Shown here piece by piece: positions 1 through 7,978 of a stretch of DNA of 9,680 bases. The position numbers and the translations under genes are program-made. The stretch covers positions 1 to 9,680 of the forward strand of contig JACDCH010000581.1 of NCBI GenBank assembly GCA_013694495.1, in the 5' to 3' direction. The DNA is from Acidimicrobiia bacterium (GTDB lineage: Bacteria > Actinomycetota > Acidimicrobiia > Acidimicrobiales > JACDCH01). The notes below the pieces were generated by a model, which was not told where the DNA came from, did not search any database, and was given only the letters and a program-made list of their open reading frames with translations. The first letter of the stretch is position 1; every line of letters begins with the position of its first letter.

Positions 1-231
1 ACGTCGTTCCTCGCCGGCCAGACCCTGGCCGACCTGCTGCTCGACCGGACGAGCGCGCGCCTCACGCTGCCGTGGGTGGGGCACGAGTCGCGCCGATGGG
101 AGCCCGAGCCGCTCCGCTGGGCCGGCATCAACGCCGGCCTCGCCCTGACGAAGTCGATCGACGGCGCCGAGGCGTCGGGCCGCGACCCGAAGCTCCGTTC
201 GCGCGCCCAGCGCGCGGTCCTCGGCCGATGA
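1..231 (+). CDS. FAD-dependent amine oxidoreductase, C-terminal end (partial)
   Basis: The reading frame is open from the first base and stops with TGA at 229-231, giving the last 76 residues of a protein whose start lies outside the window. The stretch SFLAGQTLADLLLDR followed by LPWVGHESRRWEPEPLRW resembles the C-terminus of DadA/PuuB-like FAD-dependent oxidoreductases, where the end of the FAD-binding domain is followed by a Trp/Arg/Pro-rich tail. Such enzymes oxidise primary or secondary amines, for example gamma-glutamylputrescine, using FAD and oxygen or another acceptor. The polyamine genes that follow support an amine substrate, but the FAD-binding GxGxxG and the catalytic part are not in view, so the substrate is inference. 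The gene converges on the amidohydrolase with only 20 bp between the two stops. Family call is fairly good; exact function is open. Confidence 0.65.
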   Translation, partial: TSFLAGQTLADLLLDRTSARLTLPWVGHESRRWEPEPLRWAGINAGLALTKSIDGAEASGRDPKLRSRAQRAVLGR

Positions 232-251
232 CCTCCTGCGATCCCAGCCGG

Positions 252-1301
<1,050 letters not shown>

Positions 1302-1302
1302 C

Positions 1303-1310
1303 AGAAGGAG
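1303..1310 (+). promoter_or_regulatory. Ribosome binding site of the dehydrogenase gene
   Basis: AGAAGGAG ends 8 nt before the ATG at 1319 and fixes that start. It fills nearly half of the 17-bp gap between two divergent start codons, so promoters for both directions must lie inside the opposite gene's 5' coding sequence. Confidence 0.75.
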
Positions 1311-1318
1311 CTTCGCTC

Positions 1319-2524
1319 ATGAGGATCCTCGTCGTGGGCAGCGGGGGCGTCGGCTCGGCGTTCGCCCGCATCGCCCGGCGCCGGCCGTTCTTCGAGGCCT
1401 GCGTCCTCGCCGACCTCGACGGGGCCCGGGCCCGGGCGGCCGCCGACTCGACCGGTGATCCACGCTTCACCGCAGCCGCCCTCGACGCGTCCGACCGCGC
1501 TGCCGTGGCTGCGTGCATCACCGCGCAACGCTGCGACGTCGTGCTCAACGCCGCCGACCCCCGCGTCGTCATGCCCATCTTCGGCGGCGCCTTCGACGCC
1601 GGCGCCACGTACCTCGACATGGCCATGTCGCTGTCGCAGCCGCACCCCGAGCAGCCCCACGCCCTTCCCGGCGTGAAGCTCGGCGACGAGCAGTTCGCCG
1701 TGGCCGCCGACTGGGAGGAGCGGGGCCAGCTCGCGCTGGTGGGCATGGGCGTCGAGCCCGGGCTCTCCGACGTGTTCGCCCGCTATGCGGCCGACGAGCT
1801 CTTCTCGTCGATCACCGAGGTCGGCGTGCGCGACGGCGCCGACCTCGTCGTCGACGGCTACGCGTTCGCTCCGACGTTCTCCATCTGGACGACGATCGAG
1901 GAGTGCCTCAACCCACCCGTGGTGTGGGAGCGCGACCGCGGCTGGTTCACGACGCCGCCGTTCAGCGAGCCCGAGGTGTTCCGCTTCCCCGAGGGGATCG
2001 GCGACGTCGCCTGCGTCAACGTGGAGCACGAGGAGGTGCTGCTGATCCCGCGGTGGGTCGACTGCGACAGGGTCACGTTCAAGTACGGCCTCGGCGACGA
2101 GTTCATCGAGGTGCTGCAGGTGCTGCACAAGGTCGGCCTCGACCGCACGACGCCGGTCGACGTGCGGGGCGCCTCGGTGTCGCCGCGCGACGTCGTCGCC
2201 GCCTGCCTTCCCGACCCCGCCACCCTCGGCGACCGCATGCGGGGCAAGACGTGCGCGGGCACGTGGGTCACGGGCACCGGCACCGACGGGCGACCCCGGG
2301 AGGTGTACCTGTTCCACATCGCCGACAACGAGGAGACCATGGCGCGGGACGGGAGCCAGGCGGTCGTGTGGCAGACCGCCATCAACCCCGTGATCGCCCT
2401 CGAGCTGCTGGCCGGCGGCGCCTGGTCCGGCGCCGGCGTGCTCGGTCCCGAGGCCCTGCCGCCCCGCCCGTTCCTCGACCTGCTCGTCGACCACGACTCA
2501 CCCTGGGGGATCGATGAGCGGTAG
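1319..2524 (+). CDS. Saccharopine / carboxynorspermidine dehydrogenase-like protein
   Basis: A 401-residue NAD(P)-dependent oxidoreductase of the saccharopine dehydrogenase (Lys9/carboxynorspermidine dehydrogenase) family. The N-terminal Rossmann domain shows VVGSGGVG (Gly7, Gly9, Gly12) with acidic residues at the end of the second strand (ADLD, 31-34). Characteristic family segments follow: VLNAADP (75-81), TYLDMAM (97-103), GMGVEPGLSDVFA (142-154) and, in the C-terminal domain, LPDPATL (297-303), TCAGTWVTG (311-319) and PPRPFLDLL (381-389). Length and C-terminal pattern resemble Vibrio carboxynorspermidine dehydrogenase, which reduces the Schiff base of aspartate semialdehyde and a diamine. 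No partner decarboxylase is in the window, so the reaction may instead run oxidatively on a polyamine or lysine-like adduct; this is inference. A strong Shine-Dalgarno sequence (1303-1310) supports the start. The gene is divergent to the amidohydrolase and 143 bp before potA. Family call strong, substrate unknown. Confidence 0.82.
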   Translation: MRILVVGSGGVGSAFARIARRRPFFEACVLADLDGARARAAADSTGDPRFTAAALDASDRAAVAACITAQRCDVVLNAADPRVVMPIFGGAFDAGATYLDMAMSLSQPHPEQPHALPGVKLGDEQFAVAADWEERGQLALVGMGVEPGLSDVFARYAADELFSSITEVGVRDGADLVVDGYAFAPTFSIWTTIEECLNPPVVWERDRGWFTTPPFSEPEVFRFPEGIGDVACVNVEHEEVLLIPRWVDCDRVTFKYGLGDEFIEVLQVLHKVGLDRTTPVDVRGASVSPRDVVAACLPDPATLGDRMRGKTCAGTWVTGTGTDGRPREVYLFHIADNEETMARDGSQAVVWQTAINPVIALELLAGGAWSGAGVLGPEALPPRPFLDLLVDHDSPWGIDER

Positions 2525-2533
2525 CGCGATCGG

Positions 2534-2561
2534 GGTCCGACGACGGAATCCGTCGCCGACC
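2534..2561. repeat. Imperfect stem-loop built on a 15-bp palindrome
   Basis: The core CGACGGAATCCGTCG at 2541-2555 is a perfect inverted repeat with 7-base arms around one central A (2548). GGTC at 2534-2537 and GACC at 2558-2561 extend it as an outer stem after a small internal mismatch. It begins 10 bp after the stop of the dehydrogenase gene. No T-run follows, so it is a poor classical terminator; it could be a GC-type terminator or an operator half of the pair with the repeat at 2572-2586. Confidence 0.5.
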
Positions 2562-2571
2562 GCGGTCCATC

Positions 2572-2586
2572 CGATCGAAACGATCG
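2572..2586. promoter_or_regulatory. Palindromic operator-like site upstream of potA
   Basis: CGATCG-AAA-CGATCG is a perfect 6-base inverted repeat with a 3-base spacer. It shares 10 of 15 positions with the palindrome at 2541-2555, and the two centres (2548 and 2579) are 31 bp apart, about three helical turns. A weaker outer stem, CGCGGT (2561-2566) with ACCGCG (2592-2597), surrounds it. A weak -10-like TACCGT lies at 2603-2608, which would put the palindrome over or just upstream of the -35 region. This layout suits repression of the pot operon, but no regulator is identified and RNA-level action is also possible. Confidence 0.4.
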
Positions 2587-2649
2587 CCGGAACCGCGTGG
2601 GCTACCGTCCCCGTCGACCGGCCGTCCGAGCGGTCGTCGGCCCGGGGCG

Positions 2650-2659
2650 AAGGAGGTGA
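2650..2659 (+). promoter_or_regulatory. Extended Shine-Dalgarno sequence of potA
   Basis: AAGGAGGTGA is complementary over ten bases to the conserved 16S rRNA 3' end. The GTG at 2656-2658 lies inside it and so is unlikely to be the start; the GTG at 2668, 8 nt after the motif, is preferred. Confidence 0.7.
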
Positions 2660-2667
2660 CCGCACGA

Positions 2668-3753
2668 GTGGAGGGCGATGAGGTCATCCAGCTCCGAGGG
2701 GTCGCCAAGCACTTCGGTGCCGCCGTCGCCGTGCACGAGGCCTCCTTCGGCATCCGGCGCGGGGAGTTCTTCTCGATGCTGGGGCCTTCGGGCTGCGGCA
2801 AGACCACGACCCTGCGGATGATCGCCGGGTTCGAGTCGCCGACGGCGGGCCAGATCCTCCTCGAGGGCGTCGACGTCTCCCGGACGCCGCCCTACCGGCG
2901 CAACGTCAACACCGTCTTCCAGCAGTACGCGCTCTTCCCCCACATGACGGTGGCGGAGAACGTGGCCTTCGGGCTCAAGAGCCGCAAGGTCGGCGGGAGC
3001 GAGATCACGGCGCGGGTGGCCGAGATGCTCGACGTGGTCCGCATGGCCGACTTCGCCGCCCGCAAGCCGGCGCAGCTCTCGGGCGGCCAGCAGCAGCGCG
3101 TCGCGCTGGCTCGGGCGCTCGTGAACCGACCGGCCGCCCTCCTGCTCGACGAGCCCCTCGCCGCCCTCGACCTGAAGCTCCGGCAGGCGATGCAGCTCGA
3201 GCTCAAGCGCATCCAGCGCGACACCGGCGGCACGTTCGTCTTCGTGACCCACGACCAGCAGGAGGCGCTCACGATGTCCGACCGCGTCGCGGTGATGAGC
3301 GACGGCTGGGTCGAGCAGATCGGGACGCCCGAGGAGATCTACCACCGGCCCACCACCGCCTTCGTCGCCGGCTTCATCGGCGAGGCCAACCTCCTGTCGG
3401 GCCTGGCCGGCGACGGCCGGCTCCTGATGGTCCGCCCCGAACGGATCCGCCTGGAGCGCCGGCCGCCGGCCGCCCCGGACGCCGGGATCGGCGGCACCGT
3501 CCAGGAGATCATCTTCCGGGGGTCGACCACCCACGTGAGCCTGGCGTCCACCGCCGGCCCGATCGTGGCCAACATCACCGACGGCGCCGCCCTCGGGGAC
3601 ATGCGCCCCGGCGCCGAGGTCTGGGCCGTGTGGGAGGCCAGCGCCGCCTATCCCGTGCCCGCCACCCGCGACGCCGACGACCTCGACGATGCCGAGCCCG
3701 ACGATCCCCACCGCACCGACGCGACCGACCCCTCGAACGGAGAACTTCCATGA
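2668..3753 (+). CDS. potA: Spermidine/putrescine ABC transporter ATPase PotA
   Basis: The 361-residue cytoplasmic ATPase of a polyamine importer. It carries Walker A GPSGCGKT (39-46), Q-loop Gln85 in VFQQYALFPH, signature LSGGQQQR (137-144), Walker B LLLDEP (158-163, Glu162 catalytic), D-loop residue Asp168 and H-loop His195 in VTHDQ. The N-terminal domain is followed by a TOBE-like C-terminal domain starting near MVRPERI (about 255) and an acidic, proline-rich, probably disordered tail (about 335-361). The start is set at GTG 2668 because a ten-base Shine-Dalgarno sequence ends 8 nt before it; the in-frame GTG at 2656 would add four residues but lies within that motif. Its TGA overlaps the potD ATG (ATGA), indicating translational coupling. 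Signature and context favour polyamines, although PotA-like ATPases also serve Fe(III) or thiamine importers. The twin palindromes upstream may control it. Confidence 0.9.
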   Translation: MEGDEVIQLRGVAKHFGAAVAVHEASFGIRRGEFFSMLGPSGCGKTTTLRMIAGFESPTAGQILLEGVDVSRTPPYRRNVNTVFQQYALFPHMTVAENVAFGLKSRKVGGSEITARVAEMLDVVRMADFAARKPAQLSGGQQQRVALARALVNRPAALLLDEPLAALDLKLRQAMQLELKRIQRDTGGTFVFVTHDQQEALTMSDRVAVMSDGWVEQIGTPEEIYHRPTTAFVAGFIGEANLLSGLAGDGRLLMVRPERIRLERRPPAAPDAGIGGTVQEIIFRGSTTHVSLASTAGPIVANITDGAALGDMRPGAEVWAVWEASAAYPVPATRDADDLDDAEPDDPHRTDATDPSNGELP

Positions 3754-4958
3754 CTCCTCGCCCCACGCCCCCCGCCCGCCGCACCGGTCGTCCGGTGCCC
3801 CTCGGTCGCCGTGCCTTCCTGGGCCGCGTCGCCGTGCTCGGCGGCGCCGGCCTCCTCGGGCCGGGCTTGCTCGCCGCCTGCGGGAGCGATGACGACACCG
3901 CCGGCGGTGGCGACGGTGGCGGCACGGCCAGCGGCGGCGGCGGGGGTGGCGGGGGCGACGTCCTGCGCTTCGACAACTGGCCGGGCTACATCGACGAGGA
4001 GACCGAGGCCCTCTTCGCCGAGGAGAGCGGCATCGACTTCACCTACACCGAGGCGTTCAACGACAACAACGAGTACTTCGCCCGGGTCCAGTCCGACCTG
4101 GCGGCCGGGCGCGACATCGGCGCCGACATCATCGCCCCGACCAACTGGATGGCGGCCCGGCTCATCGGCCTCGAGTACGTGCAGGAGCTCCCGCTCGACG
4201 CCGTCCCGAACGCGTCGAACCTCGTCGCCGCGTTGCAGAACCCGGCCTGGGACCCGACCGGCGCCTTCACGCTGCCCTGGCAGTCGGGCATGACCGGCAT
4301 CGCCTACAACATCGCCGAGACCGGGCGCGAGCTGACGAGCATGGAGGACCTGTTCGACCCCGCCTTCTCCGGCCGCATCGGGATGCTCACGGAGATGCGG
4401 GACACGATCGGCCTGCTGCTCCTGGCCGAGGGCATCGACCCGGCCGAGGCGTCGTTCGACGATGCCACCGGCGCGTTCGACCGCCTACAGGCCGCCAAGG
4501 ACGACGGCACGATCCGCCAGTTCACCGGCAACGACTACATGGACGACCTCGCCTCGGGGAACTTCGTCGCCTGCATCGGCTGGTCGGGCGACATCGGCCA
4601 GCTCGCCCTCGACAACCCCGACCTCCGCTTCGCCATCCCGGACGAGGGCGGCATGCAGTGGTCCGACGTGATGGCGATCCCGGTCGCGGCGCCCAACACC
4701 GCCGCCGCGGCCGAGTGGATGAACTACGTCTACGACCCGGAGAACGCCGCCCGGATCACCGCCTTCGTCGGCTACAACTCGCCGGTCGAGGGGGTGCGCG
4801 ACATCCTCGCCGACGACCCGGAGACGGCGTCGATGGCCGAGAGCCCGTTGCTCTTCCCCGACGACGAGACCCTCTCCCGGCTGCACGTCTTCAAGACGCT
4901 GGAGGAGGAAGAGGAGGCCGCCTTCGACGCGCGCTTCTCCGAGATCATCGGCGCCTGA
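3750..4958 (+). CDS. potD: Polyamine-binding lipoprotein PotD (Tat-type signal)
   Basis: A 402-residue extracytoplasmic substrate-binding protein. The N-terminus has a twin-arginine motif RRAFLG (20-25), a hydrophobic stretch and a lipobox LAAC with Cys44, so it should be exported by Tat and lipid-anchored outside the membrane. A Gly/Ser/Asp-rich linker with eight glycines in a row (62-69) follows. The mature domain begins VLRFDNWPGYID (71-82), as in PotD, whose aromatic and acidic pocket residues bind polyamine amines. Likely pocket elements here are Trp77, Trp133, the TLPWQSGMTGIAYN strand (174-187), Asp218 in MRDTIG, Trp278/Asp281 in GWSGD, and Trp304/Asp306 in MQWSDVMAIP. These assignments are by pattern, not structure. 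GGAG at 3739-3742 lies 7 nt before the ATG, which overlaps the potA stop. Spermidine, putrescine or acetylated forms cannot be told apart from sequence alone. Confidence 0.92.
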   Translation: MTPRPTPPARRTGRPVPLGRRAFLGRVAVLGGAGLLGPGLLAACGSDDDTAGGGDGGGTASGGGGGGGGDVLRFDNWPGYIDEETEALFAEESGIDFTYTEAFNDNNEYFARVQSDLAAGRDIGADIIAPTNWMAARLIGLEYVQELPLDAVPNASNLVAALQNPAWDPTGAFTLPWQSGMTGIAYNIAETGRELTSMEDLFDPAFSGRIGMLTEMRDTIGLLLLAEGIDPAEASFDDATGAFDRLQAAKDDGTIRQFTGNDYMDDLASGNFVACIGWSGDIGQLALDNPDLRFAIPDEGGMQWSDVMAIPVAAPNTAAAAEWMNYVYDPENAARITAFVGYNSPVEGVRDILADDPETASMAESPLLFPDDETLSRLHVFKTLEEEEEAAFDARFSEIIGA

Positions 4959-4994
4959 GGCGGGGCGGACGGTCGAGGCAGGGGCGGAGGGGAA

Positions 4995-5897
4995 GTGGCC
5001 GCAGCCGATCAGGGCGACCGGTCGCGACGACGGGGCGGCCTCGTCCCGTACGCCCTCCTCACACCGGGCGTGCTGTGGCTGGCGCTGTTCTTCCTGGTGC
5101 CGATGTTCACGCTGTTCCGCACGGCGCTGTCGGTGAAGGAGAGCCGCTTCGACCTCGAGCCGACGTTCTCGTGGCGGTGGGCGAACTTCACCGAGTCGAT
5201 CTCGACGTACTCGAGCCAGTTCACGCGCTCGTTCCTGTACGCCGGCGCCGCCACCGTGCTGTGCATCGCCATCGGCTACCCGATCGCCTACGTGATCGCG
5301 GTGCGGGGCGGCCGCTGGCGCAACGTACTGCTCGGGCTCGTCGTGATCCCCTTCTTCACCTCGTACCTCATCCGCACGCTGGCGTGGCAGACCGTGCTGA
5401 ACGACGACGGCCCGGTGCTGTCCTTGCTCGATGCGGTCAACCTGCTGGGCCCGCTCGACCAGATCGGGCTCGTGCAGAACGGTCGCCTGCTCGCCACCAA
5501 CGTCGCCGTGATCGGCGGGCTCACGTACAACTTCCTGCCGTTCATGATCCTGCCGATCTACGTGAGCCTCGAGAAGATCGACCTGCGCCTGCTCGACGCC
5601 GCCCGCGACCTCTACGCCAACGGCTGGCAGGGGTTCCGGCGGGTCACCTTGCCGCTGACGCTCCCAGGTGTCTTCGCCGGAACGCTGCTCACGTTCATCC
5701 CCGCCGCCGGCGACTTCGTGAACGCCAAGTTCCTGGGCGGACCCAACCAGACGATGATCGGCACGGGCGTCCAGGACCGATTCCTCGTCCAACTCGACTA
5801 CCCCACGGCCGCCGCGTTGTCGTTCGTGCTCATGGCGATCATCACCGCCGGGGTGCTCCTCTACGCCCGTCTGCTGGGCACCGAGGACTTGATCTGA
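4995..5897 (+). CDS. potB: Polyamine ABC transporter permease PotB
   Basis: A 300-residue membrane permease with a basic, cytoplasmic N-terminus (RSRRR, 9-13) and about six hydrophobic segments, roughly 17-40, 80-103, 110-131, 168-191, 225-245 and 272-292. The EAA-type loop that docks on the ATPase is seen as LLDAARDLYANGWQGFRRVTLP (199-220), followed by the conserved Pro-Gly at 224-225. Near its N-terminus, LTPGVLWLALFFLVPM is typical of PotB/PotH proteins. It starts at GTG, with GGAGG at 4986-4990 just upstream, 36 bp after potD. Its TGA overlaps the potC ATG (TGATG), so the two permease halves should be made in step to form the heterodimeric channel. I see no damage in the frame. Confidence 0.9.
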   Translation: MAAADQGDRSRRRGGLVPYALLTPGVLWLALFFLVPMFTLFRTALSVKESRFDLEPTFSWRWANFTESISTYSSQFTRSFLYAGAATVLCIAIGYPIAYVIAVRGGRWRNVLLGLVVIPFFTSYLIRTLAWQTVLNDDGPVLSLLDAVNLLGPLDQIGLVQNGRLLATNVAVIGGLTYNFLPFMILPIYVSLEKIDLRLLDAARDLYANGWQGFRRVTLPLTLPGVFAGTLLTFIPAAGDFVNAKFLGGPNQTMIGTGVQDRFLVQLDYPTAAALSFVLMAIITAGVLLYARLLGTEDLI

Positions 5898-6748
5898 TGG
5901 TGGGCGACGCGCACCGGGCGCCCGAGACCGCGGCGGGCCGGCTCGGCCGCCGGTTGCTCACCGGGTGGGCCGTGCTGGGCTTCGTCTACCTGTTCATCCC
6001 GATCGCCGTGATCGTCGGCTACTCGTTCAACGACCCGGCGGGGAAGTTCAACATCATCTGGCGGCGCTTCACGTTCGACAACTGGGCCCACGCGTTCGAG
6101 CGGGGCCCGCTCACCGAGGCGATGGTGCGGTCGCTGCAGATCGCCGGCATCGCCGCCATCGCCGCCACCGTGCTCGGCGGCCTCGTCGCGCTGGCCCTGG
6201 CCCGCTACCGGTTCCGGGGTGGCGCGCTCATCGAGATCCTGCTCGTCCTGCCGCTCACCACGCCCGAGATCGTGCTCGGCGCCTCGCTGCTGTCACTGTT
6301 CATCGACCTCGATCAGCAGCGCGGCTTCTGGACGATCGTGATCGCTCACGTGCTGTTCTGCACGTCGTTCGTGGCCCTCACGATCAAGGCTCGCATCCGC
6401 GGCTTCGACTGGACGCTCGAGGACGCGGCCATGGACCTCGGCGCCCCACCGTGGCGCACGTTCAGCCGGGTCACGCTGCCACTCATCATGCCCGGGATCC
6501 TCGCGGCCGCGCTCCTGTCGTTCGCCCTGTCGATCGACGACTTCATCATCACGTTCTTCAATGCCGGGACGACCGAGACGTTCCCCCTGCGCATCTTCGG
6601 CGCCTCCCGCAACGAGATCTCGCCGCAGATCAACGTGCTGGCCACCGTCGTGCTGCTGGCGAGCGTGGCGTTGCTCCTCGCCGGCGTCGCCGCCCGGGCC
6701 CGGGTCGAGGGCCGCCCCGTGGTGGTGCTCACCGATACCGACGGCTGA
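5897..6748 (+). CDS. potC: Polyamine ABC transporter permease PotC
   Basis: A 283-residue membrane permease, partner of PotB. Hydrophobic segments lie at about 21-42, 78-102, 109-135, 145-165, 199-222 and 246-267. The EAA loop reads LEDAAMDLGAPPWRTFSRVTLP (174-195), with the conserved Pro-Gly at 199-200, and the SIDDFIITFF stretch (212-221) with ETFPLRIF (227-234) is typical of PotC/PotI. The ATG at 5897 overlaps the potB stop, fixing the start and indicating coupling. The open frame extends further upstream, but that part is antisense or alternate-frame to potB and is not used. The last 20 bases overlap, tail to tail, the end of the TetR-like remnant on the other strand. It appears intact and ends the pot operon; no clear terminator follows. 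Confidence 0.9.
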   Translation: MVGDAHRAPETAAGRLGRRLLTGWAVLGFVYLFIPIAVIVGYSFNDPAGKFNIIWRRFTFDNWAHAFERGPLTEAMVRSLQIAGIAAIAATVLGGLVALALARYRFRGGALIEILLVLPLTTPEIVLGASLLSLFIDLDQQRGFWTIVIAHVLFCTSFVALTIKARIRGFDWTLEDAAMDLGAPPWRTFSRVTLPLIMPGILAAALLSFALSIDDFIITFFNAGTTETFPLRIFGASRNEISPQINVLATVVLLASVALLLAGVAARARVEGRPVVVLTDTDG

Positions 6749-7187
6749 CCTTCGCGAGGGCGACGGCCGACGCCACCAGTAGTTCGACCGCGTCGGCGAA
6801 CGACGTGGCCGGGACGTGGCCGGGGTCGATGACCTCCTGGCGGTTCAGGTCATGGTCGAGGGCGAAGAGCATGGCGCCGATGAGCCCCGCCGGCGCGGCG
6901 GCCTCGACACCGGCGCCGGCCCGCCGGAGCACTGCGTGGGCGGCGGCGGCGTACTGCTCCCGCACGCGCTGCTCGTGGCGGGCCAGGCGGCGGCGGGCGG
7001 CCGGGGTGCGGAGGGCGAAGATCCGGAACTCGTCGTAGAGCAGGATCCACTGGCGGCGCACGGCCGGCGGGTGGCGCCGGAGCCAGCCGGGCGACCGGAG
7101 CATGGCGACCAGGGCAGCGTCGTCCTCAGCCCCGGCGACGAGGCGCGGGAACGTCGCGGCGACGCCGCCGCGCTGGGTCTGGTGCGC
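6729..7187 (-). pseudogene. TetR-family regulator remnant lacking the DNA-binding domain
   Basis: The frame is open from an in-frame stop at 7188-7190 down to TGA at 6729-6731. From the only usable ATG (7103) it would give 124 residues. Segments such as WLRRHPPAVRRQW, LLYDEFRIFALR, LARHEQRVREQ, LFALDHDLNRQ and ATSFADAVELLVAS look like the helical C-terminal ligand-binding domain of a TetR/AcrR regulator. TetR-like sequence seems to run upstream of the ATG to about FPRLVAG (near 7150). No N-terminal helix-turn-helix of about 50-70 residues follows; cytochrome P450 sequence on the opposite strand begins instead. If expressed, the product could not bind DNA in the usual way. Family assignment is by pattern and is moderate; loss of the HTH is directly visible. 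The 3' end overlaps potC by 20 bases. Confidence 0.6.
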
Positions 7188-7758
7188 TTACTCGGTGAGC
7201 TCATCGACGAGCCCTCCCGCCGGCACCCGGACGGACTCATCAGCGCCCTGGTGGCCGTCCGGGATGCCGACGACCGGCTCACCCGCGACGAAGTGACCGC
7301 CCTGACCGCGCTCCTGCTCGTCGCCGGCTTCGAGACCACCATGAACCTCGTCGGCAACGGCCTCCTCGCCCTCCTGCGGGCGCCCGAGCAGCTGGCCCGG
7401 GTGCGCGACGGCGACGTCGACCCCCATGTCGCCGTCGAGGAGCTCCTCCGCTACGACGGACCGGTGCAGATCACCCAGCGGGTCCCGCTCGTCGACGTGT
7501 GCATCGACGGCCAGGACATCCCGTGCCGGCGACCGCCCCGACGAGCTCGATGTCGGCCGCGACCCGAACCCGCCCCTCGCGTTCTCGTCCGGCATCCACC
7601 ACTGCCTCGGCGCCGCTCTCGCCCGCCTCGAAGCGGCGACCCTCCTCCCCGCCCTGCTCCGCGAGCTGCCCGACCTCCGCCTGGCGGCGAAGCCCCAGTG
7701 GCGCGACACCTTCGTCCTCCGCGGCCTCACCGCCCTCCCCGTCGCCTGGCGGCAGTGA
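7158..7758 (+). pseudogene. Cytochrome P450 remnant (N-terminal half lost, frameshifted)
   Basis: P450 homology begins abruptly near 7158 and ends with TGA at 7756-7758, about half the usual 400 residues. In the first frame it shows LISALVAVRDADDRLT, the I-helix oxygen-activation motif AGFETT (7323-7340) and the K-helix ExxR in EELLRYDGPVQ (about 7437-7470), then IDGQDIP up to 7523. The sequence then shifts to another frame, AGDRPDELDVGRDPNPPLAF, reaching the heme loop FSSGIHHCLG with the thiolate Cys at 7603-7605 and a normal C-terminus. Between IPAG and PDELD roughly 20 residues expected in this family, including the ANRDP segment, are missing. Loss of the N-terminal half, the frame change and the internal deletion together make it inactive. 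It resembles bacterial CYP107-like soluble P450s; no redox partner is present. Confidence 0.8.
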
Positions 7759-7798
7759 CGAGAAGGTCAAGGGCGCGACGGAGGCGGCGCTGGTCGAC

Positions 7799-7815
7799 GG
7801 CACGTCTGCCGTGCC
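7799..7815 (+). terminator. Possible hairpin terminator after the P450 remnant
   Basis: GGCACG-TCTGC-CGTGCC forms a perfect 6-bp stem with a 5-nt loop about 40 bp after the P450 stop. No T-tract follows, so it would be an atypical GC-type terminator at best. Confidence 0.3.
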
Positions 7816-7916
7816 TGGACCTACGTGCGCCAACCCGTCCTGTGTGCGCTCGTCCGGCTGTGGTGCGGTTCCGCGCCCGCACAACGGCTGAGCGCGCGCT
7901 CGACCGGGGCGTCGAG

Positions 7917-7964
7917 ACCGGAGGGTGTGTACATGACCCGTCGGTCCTGCTGGCACCCTCCGGT
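7917..7964 (-). terminator. 11-bp inverted repeat beyond the ABC-F stop
   Basis: ACCGGAGGGTG at 7917-7927 and CACCCTCCGGT at 7954-7964 are perfect reverse complements separated by 26 bases. A small inner hairpin, GACC/GGTC (7935-7938 and 7943-7946), lies in the loop. The structure starts 14 bp beyond the stop of the leftward ABC-F gene, where a terminator or mRNA-stabilising stem would sit. The long loop and lack of a T-run are atypical. Confidence 0.4.
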
Positions 7965-7978
7965 TGTCGGCCGGTCGG

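Larger units (their letters stand above)
7759..7978. other. Noncoding gap with several hairpins
   Basis: This 220-bp stretch between the P450 remnant and the ABC-F stop contains no convincing gene. It holds three short inverted repeats: 7799-7815, 7899-7916 (CTCGAC/GTCGAG, 6-base arms, 6-base loop) and 7917-7964. It separates convergent transcription units, so terminator or RNA-end functions are the simplest reading. Confidence 0.5.

Noticed and set aside
3933..3956. Run of glycine codons that looks like a short repeat
   Set aside because: It encodes the flexible linker after the lipobox of the binding protein, which is common in actinobacterial lipoproteins, and is not a mobile or regulatory repeat.
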